The notes under the pieces were generated by a model that saw only the letters and a list, made by a program, of their open reading frames with translations, was not told the origin of the DNA and searched no databases. From Isotricha intestinalis (taxonomy: Eukaryota > Ciliophora > Litostomatea > Vestibuliferida > Isotrichidae), in NCBI GenBank assembly GCA_023807065.1, contig JAJJLU010003745.1, positions 1 to 33,853 of the forward strand: 33,853 nt of DNA. The letters run 5' to 3'. This document shows, in pieces, positions 16,543 through 26,220 of the stretch. The stretch's first letter is position 1, and each line of letters opens with the position of its first letter. Made by a program: the position numbers and the translations under genes.

Positions 16543-18483
16543 TTTTCAATTTTTTTCTGAATAAAATATTAAATATAAATATATAAAAGTCTATAATAAG
16601 GTATTATCATATTTTTTCTAAATTATATTGAAATATACTTAATCATTTATTCAATGGAATATAATTTTAAATATACATTAATTTTAAATTATTTTTCATT
16701 ATATTATAGAAAAAAAAAATCAAAAAAAAGTAATTTAAATAAAAATAAAAATATTAAAGCTTTTTATTTATTCAAAATTCATAAAATTAAATAAAAAAAT
16801 AAAAGTTTATTGAACATTTTAAACAAACAAATGAATCTAATAAACAAATTTTCCAAATTTATTTATTAAATATTTTGTCATTTTATGAAAAGAAATAAAA
16901 TCGATAAAAAGAAATTCAAAGAAAATATATTAGTTAATTTAAATTAACCTGAAAAAATTATAAAAAAAGGTAATTAATATTTTATTAATTTTTAATAAAT
17001 TTAAATGATATAATTCTTCCGAACAAAATGAAAAAATTAACAAATCTTCAAATAATCCCTAATAATTATTTAACTTTAATAAAAAATAAATCAATTAATA
17101 TTTAATTTTTTGGATATTTATTTTATTTTTGTTCTATCAATTATTAATTATTATTCTTTTATTAGTTAAAATTATATTCAACAATCATTCAATTTTATTT
17201 TCATTCAAAAAAATATAAAGAAAAGAAACGTTATTATTAATCTGTATTCTATTATTTAATTATTAAATAGAAAGTTTTAAGTTATATTAAATAATTTGAA
17301 AGTTTCAACTTTATAAATTATATATGATGGCCAATTTAAGGTATTATAGAATCTATTTTTATAAATATATTATTTGAAAGATATATTTTATATAAGATAA
17401 GAAGAAAAAAAAAATTTAAATTTATGTGGTTTAGAAGTGAAAGAATCAATCAATAAATTTAATGAAAAAAATTTAAAAAATTATATGAATATCCTCAAAT
17501 TTATTTAGGAAAAGAATATTATGAAGGATATAAAATATATAAAATAATAATTATAAATGGAAATAAATAAATAACATTTCTTTCATTTTGGCAAATGAAT
17601 TAAATTATATTGAAAGTAAAATTTTAAGTATAAAAATAATTGATTCTTTTGAAAGTAATAATAATAATAATTTAAGTTTTATTTATGAAATTAATGAGTT
17701 TATGTTCTTTAAATTATATCCCTTTACTTTAAATATTATTATGGAGAATATTTATTACAATTTATCCTCATTTTATTGAGAAAAATATCATATTGACAAA
17801 ATAAGTTTTATAAAAACTGAATTTATCAAAATGAAAAAAATTTGATTTTTTCTTTTGATTTTATTTAATATTGAAAAAAAAGGTTAATCAACAAAAAAGA
17901 AATGATGAATGATTAATTTGATTTGAATGGTTAATTAGTGCTCATTCAGAGATTTTTTTAGATAATTGATTAATGAAAATCATTGAATACCTAATTTCAT
18001 TGATAATCATATTATTTACTTTTGAAATGAATATTAAAAATTTAACAAAAGAAAATTATTAAATAATGATATTTTTATTAAAAGAAATGATAAATATATT
18101 TTTCTATTGATTTTCAATTTGATTATAGTTAATATCCTATTTAGATTTTAGGATATACTTTTTTAAAACAATACCTATTCACTTTTGATTGAGTTAAAAA
18201 AAATTAATTATATAATAAGTTAATTATAGTAGTTTTAATTCGATTAATTTTTTGTGATTTCTTATTTATAAATAAATTAGTATTTTTATTTTGTTATATT
18301 TTATTAAAAAGCCTAGAAGAATAAAAGAAAATGGATTAATTGAAAATACTAATTAATATATTTGAAAGAATAATAAAATAAAAGCTTAAAATTTAAATTA
18401 AAATAAAAAACAAAATATTTAATTATTTATTGCTCAATAAAAAAAAAAATTAAAAAAAATAACTCCCATAAAAAAACCAAAAA
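16543..18483. other. 1.9-kb largely non-coding, A/T-rich region
   Basis: The longest gene-free stretch in the window. Stops occur about once per 10-12 codons in the frames I followed, as expected for random DNA of this composition. I saw no tRNA-like block (no G/C-rich arm set) and no long repeats. Its right part (from about 17.4 kb) contains short protein-like stretches described separately; otherwise I see nothing. Confidence 0.6.
17487..18062 (+). pseudogene. Possible decayed coding remnants
   Basis: Several short plus-strand stretches read like protein in changing frames: YEYPQIYLGKEYYEGYKIYK near 17490-17550; a 63-codon open stretch ending at 17779 with an (AAT)5 Asn run; and FEWLISAHSEIFLDN near 17925-17970, flanked by in-frame TGA. 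Mixed residue composition and a Trp/His/Ser content above the A/T background suggest an old gene, but no family is recognisable and chance cannot be excluded. Confidence 0.25.
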
Positions 18484-19152
18484 ATGACTACCACAAAAAA
18501 ATCTTTATCTATAAACCCAAAAATCCCTCATTACCCAAATGACGGAAAAGGTCGTGACACATACATAAGTTATTCAGTATTAAAAGACTACTATTATCTT
18601 CCTCCTCATCCAGCCTCATATCCTCCTCAAATAAAGAGTCAAGATCTCTCATTAAGAAAACCTTTAAAAAAATATGTGATGGATGGACAAGGACGTGATT
18701 ATTATATTTCTTATACAATTAATCAAAATACAAATAAATATACTGGTGATATTAATATTGAAAATACTTTAAGAACTAGTCCTAATGAAATTTATATTCC
18801 TAAAGGAATTAGTAAATTTGAAAAAAAATTAATTGATAGAATTTTTTATGGGAAATGCCTTGGATTAAAAACTAGATATATGAGTCCTAAAGTTGTTTTT
18901 GCAAGAAAAAAAAAAGAAATTGAAGAAGAAGAAAGATTAAGACAAGAAGAAGAAGAAAGACTTAGGAGAGAAGAAGAAGAAAAATTGTTTCAAAGTAGAA
19001 ATGATGATACTATAAAAAAGAAAAAAAGTGCTTATTCCAAAGAACCTTTACCTACTGAAGATGATTTGAAAGAATCTGTTAAAAGAATCTTTTTGTTTAA
19101 TAATAAAATTATAGATGAAAATTCTAAGGAAAAAGATAAAGCTTGGTATTAA
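18484..19152 (+). CDS. Probable axonemal or cytoskeletal protein with duplicated DGxGRDxYISY motif
   Basis: Complete 222-aa protein. The motif DGKGRDTYISY (20-30) recurs as DGQGRDYYISY (67-77), each followed by a Pro/Tyr-rich stretch (YYYLPPHPASYPP after the first). From memory, motifs of the form DGxGRDxYI occur in proteins of ciliates and flagellates linked to cilia; I have not been able to check this. Residues about 147-175 are a Glu/Arg-rich single-helix stretch (EEEERLRQEEEERLRREEEE), suited to span or clamp microtubules. A microtubule-inner-protein-like role is an inference. The start codon is in a run of A's, as with other genes here. Confidence 0.78.
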   Translation: MTTTKKSLSINPKIPHYPNDGKGRDTYISYSVLKDYYYLPPHPASYPPQIKSQDLSLRKPLKKYVMDGQGRDYYISYTINQNTNKYTGDINIENTLRTSPNEIYIPKGISKFEKKLIDRIFYGKCLGLKTRYMSPKVVFARKKKEIEEEERLRQEEEERLRREEEEKLFQSRNDDTIKKKKSAYSKEPLPTEDDLKESVKRIFLFNNKIIDENSKEKDKAWY

Positions 19153-20119
19153 TTTTAGTTTTTATATTTTGAAAAAGATGAAATTGTTTTTTAAATAAAA
19201 TAAAACAATAAAATAAAAAATTATTTGATTAATTATTAACTAAAATAAATGAAATAAAAAATACAATTAAAAAATTAAGTTCAAATGAAAATAAAAGCAA
19301 ATGAATCAAAATATATAAAAAAATACACAGTAATTATACTTTATTAAAATATTAATAATGGAAAACTAAATTTCCTATAAATTAGGTTTGAAAGTAAATC
19401 ATATTAATTTTTATATAAAATTTCTTTAATTTTTTCTACTCTCTCTTGTTTAAAATTATAGTCAAATTTTTCTTTGATTACTTCAAATTTAAATATTTCT
19501 ATAATCAATATAAGTTTGAATGAAAGAATTTATGAAAATTTTTTGATTTAATTTATAAATAAAGAGAAATTTATTTAAATACATACCCAAAATTAGATAA
19601 AATAGATTGATTAAGATTTGATTAATATTTATACCTTTAAGTTAGTTGATTTATAAAACAATTAATTAATATTAAATATTTAACTTTTTTAATGTTAGAA
19701 AATAGATTTTATTTAAAATTTATATTAAAGTAGTTAAAAAAGGAATAATTTTATAAAAAATAAGGATTATCCACTTAAATTAACCAAATATATTATAATT
19801 AAAAAATAAATATTTTAAATAAACCTAAATAGAACATTAAAAAAAATATTATCCGGAAAATGATTAATGTATATTTCAGGATTTTTTGGAATCTCATTTA
19901 TTGAACAATTTAGTGATAATGTAAGGAAATGATTGTCAAGATAGAAAAAGATAGTAATATTAAAATTCATTTAAGTTTTTTGAATATATAGGATTAATAT
20001 TTCAAAAAAGTGGATTTTAATATATTTTAATTAAAGAATATATTTACAAAAATACAATTAGAATTTATTATAATTTAATAGAAAAAATTATTTTTTTATC
20101 TTATTTTAATATTAAAATT
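19153..20119. other. Intergenic region with two weak coding remnants
   Basis: 967 bp without an intact gene. On the minus strand, 19529-19404 is open for 41 codons to a TAA and looks protein-like (FKFEVIKEKFDYNFKQERVE). On the plus strand, 19822-19944 reads LSGKWLMYISGFFGISFIEQ and onward if TGA at 19861 and 19930 is taken as a lost Trp codon. Neither matches a family I know. The remainder is A/T-rich with nothing evident. Confidence 0.3.
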
Positions 20120-20440
20120 ATGAGTTTCAGAAATTTAAATGACGAAATGTTTAATTTGTATATTTGTGATTTATGTGAAAAAAGTTTTCATTTGAAAATA
20201 AATTATAAAAATCATATGAAGATTCATTATAAAAAATCATATTATTGTTCTTATCAAAATTGTTATAAAAGATTTAATAATAAAATAAGCAGAGAAAACC
20301 ATGAGAGAATTTTTCATCTTGATATAAAAGAAAATAGATATTTTCAAAATATAATAAATAGAGTAATGGAAGATGTAAATTTAAATTTCATTAATTACTC
20401 TAAAATGGGAGTAAATATTTTAAATAAATTAAAAATTTAA
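20120..20440 (+). CDS. Small protein with two C2H2 zinc fingers
   Basis: Complete 106-aa ORF. Finger 1: CDLC at 16-19 with His32 and His36 (C-x2-C-x12-H-x3-H). Finger 2: Cys43, Cys48, His61, His66 (C-x4-C-x12-H-x4-H), a TFIIIA-type spacing. Aromatic/hydrophobic core positions (F23, L25, Y29; F52, I56) are kept. It probably binds nucleic acid in the nucleus. The frame is open for about 29 codons upstream of this ATG without another Met, and decayed sequence surrounds it, so it may be the surviving part of a larger gene rather than a stand-alone one. Confidence 0.65.
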   Translation: MSFRNLNDEMFNLYICDLCEKSFHLKINYKNHMKIHYKKSYYCSYQNCYKRFNNKISRENHERIFHLDIKENRYFQNIINRVMEDVNLNFINYSKMGVNILNKLKI

Positions 20441-20641
20441 TTTGTAGAGATTATTATAATTATATTATCTCTTATTTAGGTGATGTACTAAAATAGTTAT
20501 TATAATCTTTCTGATAAAATAATTAAATGAAAATATTGTTTTTTAATAAATTTTTAATTATTGTTTTTTTTAAAAAAAATGTTTAAAAAAAATAAATAAC
20601 ATCTTTTATAAAAAGAAAAAAATAGAAAAGATTACTTTTTA

Positions 20642-20958
20642 TTATTCTTTTACATCGTTTTTTCTATGAATAAAAACAATTTCTCTTATTCTACAAAAAT
20701 CTTTATTTCCTTTATAAACAGAATCTTTCATTTAAAAATTTTTATTAACTTTTCAAAAGAATTTTTTTTATCATTTCTAATAATTCTTTTTCTTTTTTTA
20801 AATTTCTTAAAATTAAATTATTTTTTCTTTTCATTCTTCTTTTTTTTAGCTATAAATTGAATTTTTTCTTCTTTTTTTTCTTTTTCTCTTTCTCTTTCTT
20901 TAATTCTTTTTTATTCTTCTTCATCTAAAATATTAGAACAAAAAAAATAAAAAGACAT
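20642..20958 (-). pseudogene. Decayed Lys/Glu-rich coiled-coil gene
   Basis: Minus-strand reading from ATG at 20958. A short N-terminus runs into NILDEEE, then an in-frame TAA, then KRIKEREREKEKKEEKIQF in the same frame, a clear charged helix. Further on the coherent sequence changes frame (NLILRNLKKEKELLEMIKK, later MKDSVYKGNKDFCRIREIVF) and ends at TAA 20644-20642. At least one nonsense codon and two frame changes in about 300 bp indicate a broken gene or one with sequence errors. Function unknown. The antisense plus-strand ORF here is its shadow. Confidence 0.45.
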
Positions 20959-21045
20959 CTTAAAATAAATAAAATAAATAAGATTTATAATTTATTTATA
21001 TTTTTTAAATTTAAAATATTATATATAATGAAATATTTACAATAC

Positions 21046-21763
21046 CTAGTTTTTTATAGTATTATTAGGGGATAAATTTTTTGATGTTCTGTTACTATTT
21101 GAAGTAGAATTAAAACTTTTTTTTTATTTTTATTTTTTTCATTTTTTTCTTTTAAATTTATTTGAACAGAATTTAAAATTTGATGTAAAATAATGTTTTT
21201 TTTTCGAATTTTGATTAATATAGCATTCATTTGATTTTGATTTATTATTTTTATTATGATTTTTGTTAGAAAAAGATAATTTATTATTTCGATTTTCATT
21301 CAAATAATTTGATGAATTAATTTTATTTCTTTTTTTTTCTTTTCTTTGTTTCAATGTTATTATAATTTCTTTTATAATTGGTTTACTTTCTTTTAATTTT
21401 TTTTTATAATCACATCTAAAAAGAAAATATAAAAAATTTATATTATTCATAAATATTTTTTTACTACTAATTATAAATTTCCCATCAATTATTTTTAAAC
21501 TTTTGTTTATATTATTTATCATTCTTTTTCCTTCTATATATAATAAATTATCATATAATTCTTCTTTTTCACTTTTATTATGAATATCATTTGGTATTAA
21601 TTTTATAGGAGATTTTAAGGAAGATAAATTTAATAAAGGAATTTTTTTTTATATCATTATTATTTTTTATTGAAGAAATTATATATGATGATTTAGGATT
21701 TGGTTTAAAAGAAGTTTTTTGACCTTTTTGCTTTGGATAAATTTTATTAGAGTGATTATTCAT
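21046..21763 (-). pseudogene. Disrupted Lys/Asn-rich hypothetical gene
   Basis: Minus-strand gene from ATG at 21763. About 40 codons in, a nine-base A run (plus-strand T9 at 21642-21650) shifts the frame; with eight A's it joins IPLLNLSSLKSPIKLIPNDI and the long open stretch 21522-21139. That stretch contains a hydrophobic patch (NNINFLYFLFRCDYKKK) and Lys/Asn/Ser-rich sequence. The frame then meets TGA (21141-21139) and two TAA codons (21132-21130, 21126-21124) and goes on, still in frame, as SFNSTSNSNRTSKNLSPNN to a TAG at 21048-21046. No family recognised. Either a pseudogene or a gene with homopolymer errors plus real nonsense codons. Confidence 0.5.
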
Positions 21764-21977
21764 AATTAACTTAAAAAAAATGAATAATATTATAATGAAT
21801 AAAAATATTATAAATATAATTTCAATTAAACATTATTTTCATTATGATTTAATATCAATATTTTTATATTTTATTATAAAAACATTTCATTATATGAAAT
21901 AATTAATTAAATAAAAATAAAGAAAAAAATAATCAAAAAAGATCATAAATATTCTCTTATTTTTTAAATATTAAAAT

Positions 21978-22895
21978 TTATTCAAAAGAAATAACAAGAC
22001 AACTAATATTATCCTGTGAACCAATATCCAAAGCAGAATCAATTAATTTTTGGCAAAGTGAATCTGCTTTATCATTAATGTTATTATCCTTAAGAACCTC
22101 ATTAGCAATTTCAAATAATAATTCTTCATTAATACAATCCCAAATACCATCAGACGCCAAAACACAGAAATTATCTTGAATATTTAAATTAATTTTATTA
22201 TAAAAAGGTTCACAACTCATTCCTTTATCTTTTTGATCTAAATCACCAATACTTCTGCTAATCATAATACAATCATTTAATCTTTCATCAATAATTTTTC
22301 CTCCTTCTTTTTCAATTCTTTTCATTTCACTTGCTTCAGTACATTTATGATCAAAAGATATTTTATAAGCTTTTTCATTATTAACTAATATACATGTTGA
22401 ATCTCCGACATTAGCACAATGTAAAATATTATCATTTATTAAAACACAAGTTAAAGTATTTCCTTCATTTGGAAAATTAATCATTTTTTGATCTAATTGT
22501 TTGAAAGTATTTGTAAAAGCTAATTTAATATTTGAAGGATTTTGATTTATGTTTTCTTTTAAAATATTCGGTAAATGTTCTAAACATATTTTAGCTGTGT
22601 TTGAACCTCCATGACCATCTAAAACTGTAAATAAGTATTTTTTATTATCTCCCATAAATTCTGGGATTATTAAACCAAAATCTTCCATGTAATTATTATA
22701 TTGAGGATTTGGAGTATCTTTATATTTGTATTTTATTTTATCTTTTAATAAAAATTTACTGTTTTTTGTTATTTTTAATGTTTTCGAACGATGAGTTGTT
22801 CTTGCCACTTTTGTAATTGATTTTGTTGAGGATGGTGATGATTCTATTTGGATTTTAGGCTTCTTTTTTGATATAGAATTTGTGTGTTTTTTCAT
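21978..22895 (-). CDS. PP2C-type (PPM) metal-dependent serine/threonine phosphatase
   Basis: Complete 305-aa protein. A basic, Ser/Thr/Lys-rich tail (1-60) precedes a compact PP2C domain with motifs in the right order: MEDFG (70-74), VLDGHGG (Asp93), NTLTC (146-150), ANVGDS (161-166), DHKCTEASE (182-190), SRSIGD (213-218), ASDGIWD (247-253) and GSQDNIS (292-298). The Asp residues that hold the two Mn2+/Mg2+ ions are all present, so the enzyme should be active. It probably reverses Ser/Thr phosphorylation, possibly including that by the AGC kinases in this window, though the substrate is unknown. No signal peptide or membrane segment. Confidence 0.95.
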   Translation of the reverse strand: MKKHTNSISKKKPKIQIESSPSSTKSITKVARTTHRSKTLKITKNSKFLLKDKIKYKYKDTPNPQYNNYMEDFGLIIPEFMGDNKKYLFTVLDGHGGSNTAKICLEHLPNILKENINQNPSNIKLAFTNTFKQLDQKMINFPNEGNTLTCVLINDNILHCANVGDSTCILVNNEKAYKISFDHKCTEASEMKRIEKEGGKIIDERLNDCIMISRSIGDLDQKDKGMSCEPFYNKINLNIQDNFCVLASDGIWDCINEELLFEIANEVLKDNNINDKADSLCQKLIDSALDIGSQDNISCLVISFE

Positions 22896-23178
22896 TTATT
22901 TTTTTTATTTTCTAAAAAGGTTTTTTTTATTTAGTTTTTTGATAATTAATTATTTAATTTGTAAATAGATAAATTAATTTGTACTATATAATTTTACTTA
23001 TTATTATATATTATAGTAATATTTAAGATATTTCTTAAATATGTTTAATTATTTTATTTTTCCTTTGGTTTTTATTATTATTTCTTTGTTCCAAATACAA
23101 TTTTTAACTTATTTTCTCTTTATAATTTGATTTGAAATTCTTACATTTTTCAAAATCAAAAAATAATTTAAAAAAAAT

Positions 23179-25005
23179 ATGATAGGAAATAATAATAAAC
23201 AAAATAAAAAAACAAGAAATATATTTTCAGGTTTAAAGAACAAATATCCATATACTACATCTTCCTTAAATTTACCATTTAATAAACTAGTACTTCAATC
23301 AAATAAACCTCAAAATGAGAATTCCAAAAAAACAAATTATTTAAAAATAATTAAAAAAAATTTCCAAAAATATAATTCAAACAAATTAACAAATAGAATT
23401 TTTCCAATAAATGATTTAATAGATTCAAAAAATTGTCATTTAGTTGCAATTTTTAAAGACTATTTAATAAGTGATTATATAGATGAATTTTTAAGAAGGT
23501 TTTATTGTATAAAAGAAATAAAAGAAAGATTACCTAAATTTGAAGGTTATTATAAAAATTATTTAACCTTTTTTTGTAAACCAACTTTTTCAGATTTTTT
23601 CGCGAATGATATTATTCAAAGTTATGGAGAAGCTCAAGCAGAAATTTATTATAATTTAACTTATGGAAAAAAGAAAAAAAAAGAAAAAATTAATAAAGAA
23701 ATTCAAAAAACTATTTTAAATACTTTAATAAGAGAAAGTATTGATGGAATTAAAAATAATTCTAAAGAAAACATTCATAGTATAAAACCCAGCAAAGAAA
23801 ATACTATTTTATTAACAAATGAAGAAAGTCTTTTAATAAAAGAAAATAAAATTTCTAATGAAAATTCTATTTATTCTATTTTACGTTGTTTTTCTTGTGA
23901 AAATATTAATGAATATAATAAAAAAGAATATAAAACAATTAATTCAAATTCAATTAAAAAAATAAAGAAAATAAAAAATATTTCTTTGAATTCAAAAAAA
24001 AATATTTTGACTATTGATTCAAGTCACAATAAATTTCAAATGAATAAATTTAATACAAATATTACTTCTTCAGAAAGATTATATACAAAAATAGAAATAA
24101 AAGATAGAAATAATAATTTTAAAAATTCAAAAGAAATTTCAATTTCTCAAAATAATTTAAGTAATAGAACAAAAAATAAATCAAAAGATTTTTCAAATAG
24201 TAAAAATTTACAAATGTCCAATTCTAATTTTTCAAAAAATTATTTGAAAATACCGATAAACAATAAAAATAATGGAATTTATTTAAATAATAGTAATAAA
24301 ATTCATTTAACTTCAAATTCACCAATTTCAACTCAAAGAATAAGAATGAATAAATCTTCAAATAAAAATAAATTAAATAATGAAAGTAATGTAAAAAAAA
24401 ATCATTTAAATGAAAATATTGATTTAAAAGATATTATGAAAATATGTGATTATAAAACAAGAAATATTAAAAATATGAATAATTATAATATTAATAATCT
24501 TAAACATTTTCATACTTTATCTTCACCAACAATTAATAATTTCAATATAAATATTAATAATCATATTTGTTTAAATAATAATTTAAATAATAATAAAAAT
24601 AAAAAATTATCTTTTCAAGGAAAAAATATTAACTCAAGAAATAAGGAACAAAATTTATATAAAATGAATACTGATTTAGAACAAAATAAAATTCAAAATC
24701 ATTCCCCTAATTCTCACAATCATGCAACAAACACAACAAATGATTTAGATTCTATAATGAAAAATAAATTTTTTTTATCTTTGAATGGAAGTAATAATGA
24801 TAAACTTATTAGAGATTCATATGCTTTAAAAACAAATAGATTTTTTCCTAATGTGAAAATAAAAAATATTTATGAAAAAAAAGGAAAAGTATTATCTCCT
24901 CAAATTAGAATTTCTTCAAAAGGTTATTTTGCTAATAAAAATTTAAAAAATCATATGAATCGAAAAACTGAAAATAAAATATCTCCTTTGAAAACTCAAA
25001 AATAA
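23179..25005 (+). CDS. 608-aa protein with conserved-looking N-terminal module and Asn-rich tail
   Basis: Complete protein. The only part that looks folded is about 85-163: NCHLVAIFKDYLISDYIDEF, then RRFYCIKEIKERLPKFEGYY, then TFFCKPTFSDFFANDIIQSY and EIYYNLTYG. I recall similar stretches at the N-termini of unnamed ciliate proteins, but I cannot verify this. The remaining ~440 residues are Asn/Ser/Lys-rich low-complexity sequence with short motifs near the end (DSYALKTNRFFPNVKIK, LSPQIRISSKGYF). It shares a 283-bp divergent intergenic region with PP2C. Function unknown; a scaffold or regulated cytoskeletal protein would suit the architecture. Confidence 0.8.
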   Translation: MIGNNNKQNKKTRNIFSGLKNKYPYTTSSLNLPFNKLVLQSNKPQNENSKKTNYLKIIKKNFQKYNSNKLTNRIFPINDLIDSKNCHLVAIFKDYLISDYIDEFLRRFYCIKEIKERLPKFEGYYKNYLTFFCKPTFSDFFANDIIQSYGEAQAEIYYNLTYGKKKKKEKINKEIQKTILNTLIRESIDGIKNNSKENIHSIKPSKENTILLTNEESLLIKENKISNENSIYSILRCFSCENINEYNKKEYKTINSNSIKKIKKIKNISLNSKKNILTIDSSHNKFQMNKFNTNITSSERLYTKIEIKDRNNNFKNSKEISISQNNLSNRTKNKSKDFSNSKNLQMSNSNFSKNYLKIPINNKNNGIYLNNSNKIHLTSNSPISTQRIRMNKSSNKNKLNNESNVKKNHLNENIDLKDIMKICDYKTRNIKNMNNYNINNLKHFHTLSSPTINNFNININNHICLNNNLNNNKNKKLSFQGKNINSRNKEQNLYKMNTDLEQNKIQNHSPNSHNHATNTTNDLDSIMKNKFFLSLNGSNNDKLIRDSYALKTNRFFPNVKIKNIYEKKGKVLSPQIRISSKGYFANKNLKNHMNRKTENKISPLKTQK

Positions 25006-25205
25006 ATTTTTATGATAAGGATTTTATATTATTGAAATTATAAAATAAAATAAATTTTAGAACTTATAAATTATTAATATAATAATAAATTTATTATTTA
25101 ATTTATTTTTATTTTTTAATCCCTTTGATTTGGAATAATTAAAAAATAAATAAAAAAAAATACTAATATTTCAAAACCAAAACAATCATATGTAAAAAAT
25201 ATTTT

Positions 25206-25751
25206 TTAAATAGCTCTTAAAATATCTTTATGAAGACTTAAATCTTCTAATTGAAACATAAATCCTAAATTAATATCAACACATTTTCTTTTTTCTTTAA
25301 CAAATTTTACAGCAGTTTGAAAATCCATATTTAATTTCCACATTAAATAAGAACAAACTAAAGCAGGAGCTCTTGAAATTCCTTCAGAACAATGAATTAA
25401 TATTTTACTATTTTCATTGTTAATGTTTCTTAAGAAAGAAATTAGTTTTTTAACAGCATCTAATATATTTATACTTCCATCATCTCTTAAATCAATTTTT
25501 AAATATTGAAATTCTTTAAAATATAAAGGAGAAAAAATTTGACTTCCTCCTGCACAATTTATTATATGAGTAAATTTATTTGATATTAAAAACGAATAAT
25601 CTAATGATAAACGAAATCCACTTATGTAAATATTATCTATTATGTGAGTACAATCTGATATGGGAGCTGTACAAGATAATGATTGAGGCTTTTCTATTTT
25701 GTTTTTTGGAATCTCTACTTTTAAAGATAGTTTTGATTTTAAGTTTTTCAT
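25206..25751 (-). CDS. Dual-specificity protein phosphatase (MKP/atypical DSP)
   Basis: Complete 181-aa protein. A 30-residue tail is followed by a single DSP domain: ISDCTHIIDNIYISG (31-45), FTHIINCAG, the general-acid loop DLRDDG (Asp90 or 91), and the signature HCSEGISRAPAL with nucleophile Cys121 and phosphate-binding Arg127. The AYLM-like ALVCSYLMWK follows, as in typical DSPs. No MAPK-binding CH2 domain, so it is an atypical small DSP. It should dephosphorylate Tyr/Thr/Ser residues (or another phosphate ester); substrate unknown. All catalytic residues are intact. Confidence 0.94.
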   Translation of the reverse strand: MKNLKSKLSLKVEIPKNKIEKPQSLSCTAPISDCTHIIDNIYISGFRLSLDYSFLISNKFTHIINCAGGSQIFSPLYFKEFQYLKIDLRDDGSINILDAVKKLISFLRNINNENSKILIHCSEGISRAPALVCSYLMWKLNMDFQTAVKFVKEKRKCVDINLGFMFQLEDLSLHKDILRAI

Positions 25752-25896
25752 TTTTTTTTAATTTTTTTTATAAAGGGTTTTTTTCCTTTTTTAGTTAATT
25801 TGGTATGATTAATTTAGTATATATTATATTTTTTTATTTAATAGGCTTTAATATTTGGTATTTTTTTATAATATATATATAAAAGTATATAGAGAT

Positions 25897-26220
25897 TTAT
25901 GTTGGATTAATTTTTTTTTTTAAGGTAGCTATTTGGTTTTCTAATTCTTCATTTTTGGAATGGAAATATTTTATTTGATGCTTTGAATATAAATTCATTG
26001 TTTCTATATTAGTAATTGTTTGAATTAGTTTTTTATTTTCTTCTTTTATTTCATTAATTGTTTGTAAGTTTATTACTATAATTCCTGATATTATTATGAA
26101 ACTAATAATAAAAAATACAACTGTTATATATTTTATTATAGTCTTAATATTTATTGATTTTTCTTTAATTTCATTTTTTTCTTCTTCTGTAATATTTTCT
26201 AAAGGTTTTGTCTCATCCAT
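25897..26220 (-). CDS. Small single-pass membrane protein with coiled coil
   Basis: 107 aa: an acidic N-terminus (1-28), one strong membrane helix (about 29-51, YITVVFFIISFIIISGIIVI), then an amphipathic helix (about 55-105) with heptad-like Leu/Ile spacing. No signal peptide. Topology with N-terminus in the cytosol is likely from the charge pattern (N-terminal Glu-rich but Lys just before the helix), not certain. Family not recognised. Short ORF, but the clean domain layout argues that it is real. Confidence 0.6.
   Translation of the reverse strand: MDETKPLENITEEEKNEIKEKSINIKTIIKYITVVFFIISFIIISGIIVINLQTINEIKEENKKLIQTITNIETMNLYSKHQIKYFHSKNEELENQIATLKKKINPT

Noticed and set aside
16654..17400. 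A long plus-strand frame that becomes continuous if TAA/TAG are read as Gln and TGA as Trp
   Set aside because: About 21 stops in 250 codons is close to the chance rate for DNA this A/T-rich, and the product has no recognisable pattern. The intact genes show that TAA is a stop.
17588..17779. 63-codon ORF as a stand-alone gene
   Set aside because: Non-standard position, no domain, ends at TGA with protein-like sequence continuing in other frames; kept only as a possible remnant.
18509..18718. Minus-strand ORF (also 15277-15462, 29095-29343, 25580-25798, 7595-7840, 15927-16124)
   Set aside because: All overlap well-supported genes on the other strand, or just extend into their leaders, and have no domain of their own.
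20666..20860. Plus-strand ORF with membrane-like Phe/Leu runs
   Set aside because: Shadow of the decayed Lys/Glu-rich minus-strand gene; runs of F reflect poly(Lys) codons.
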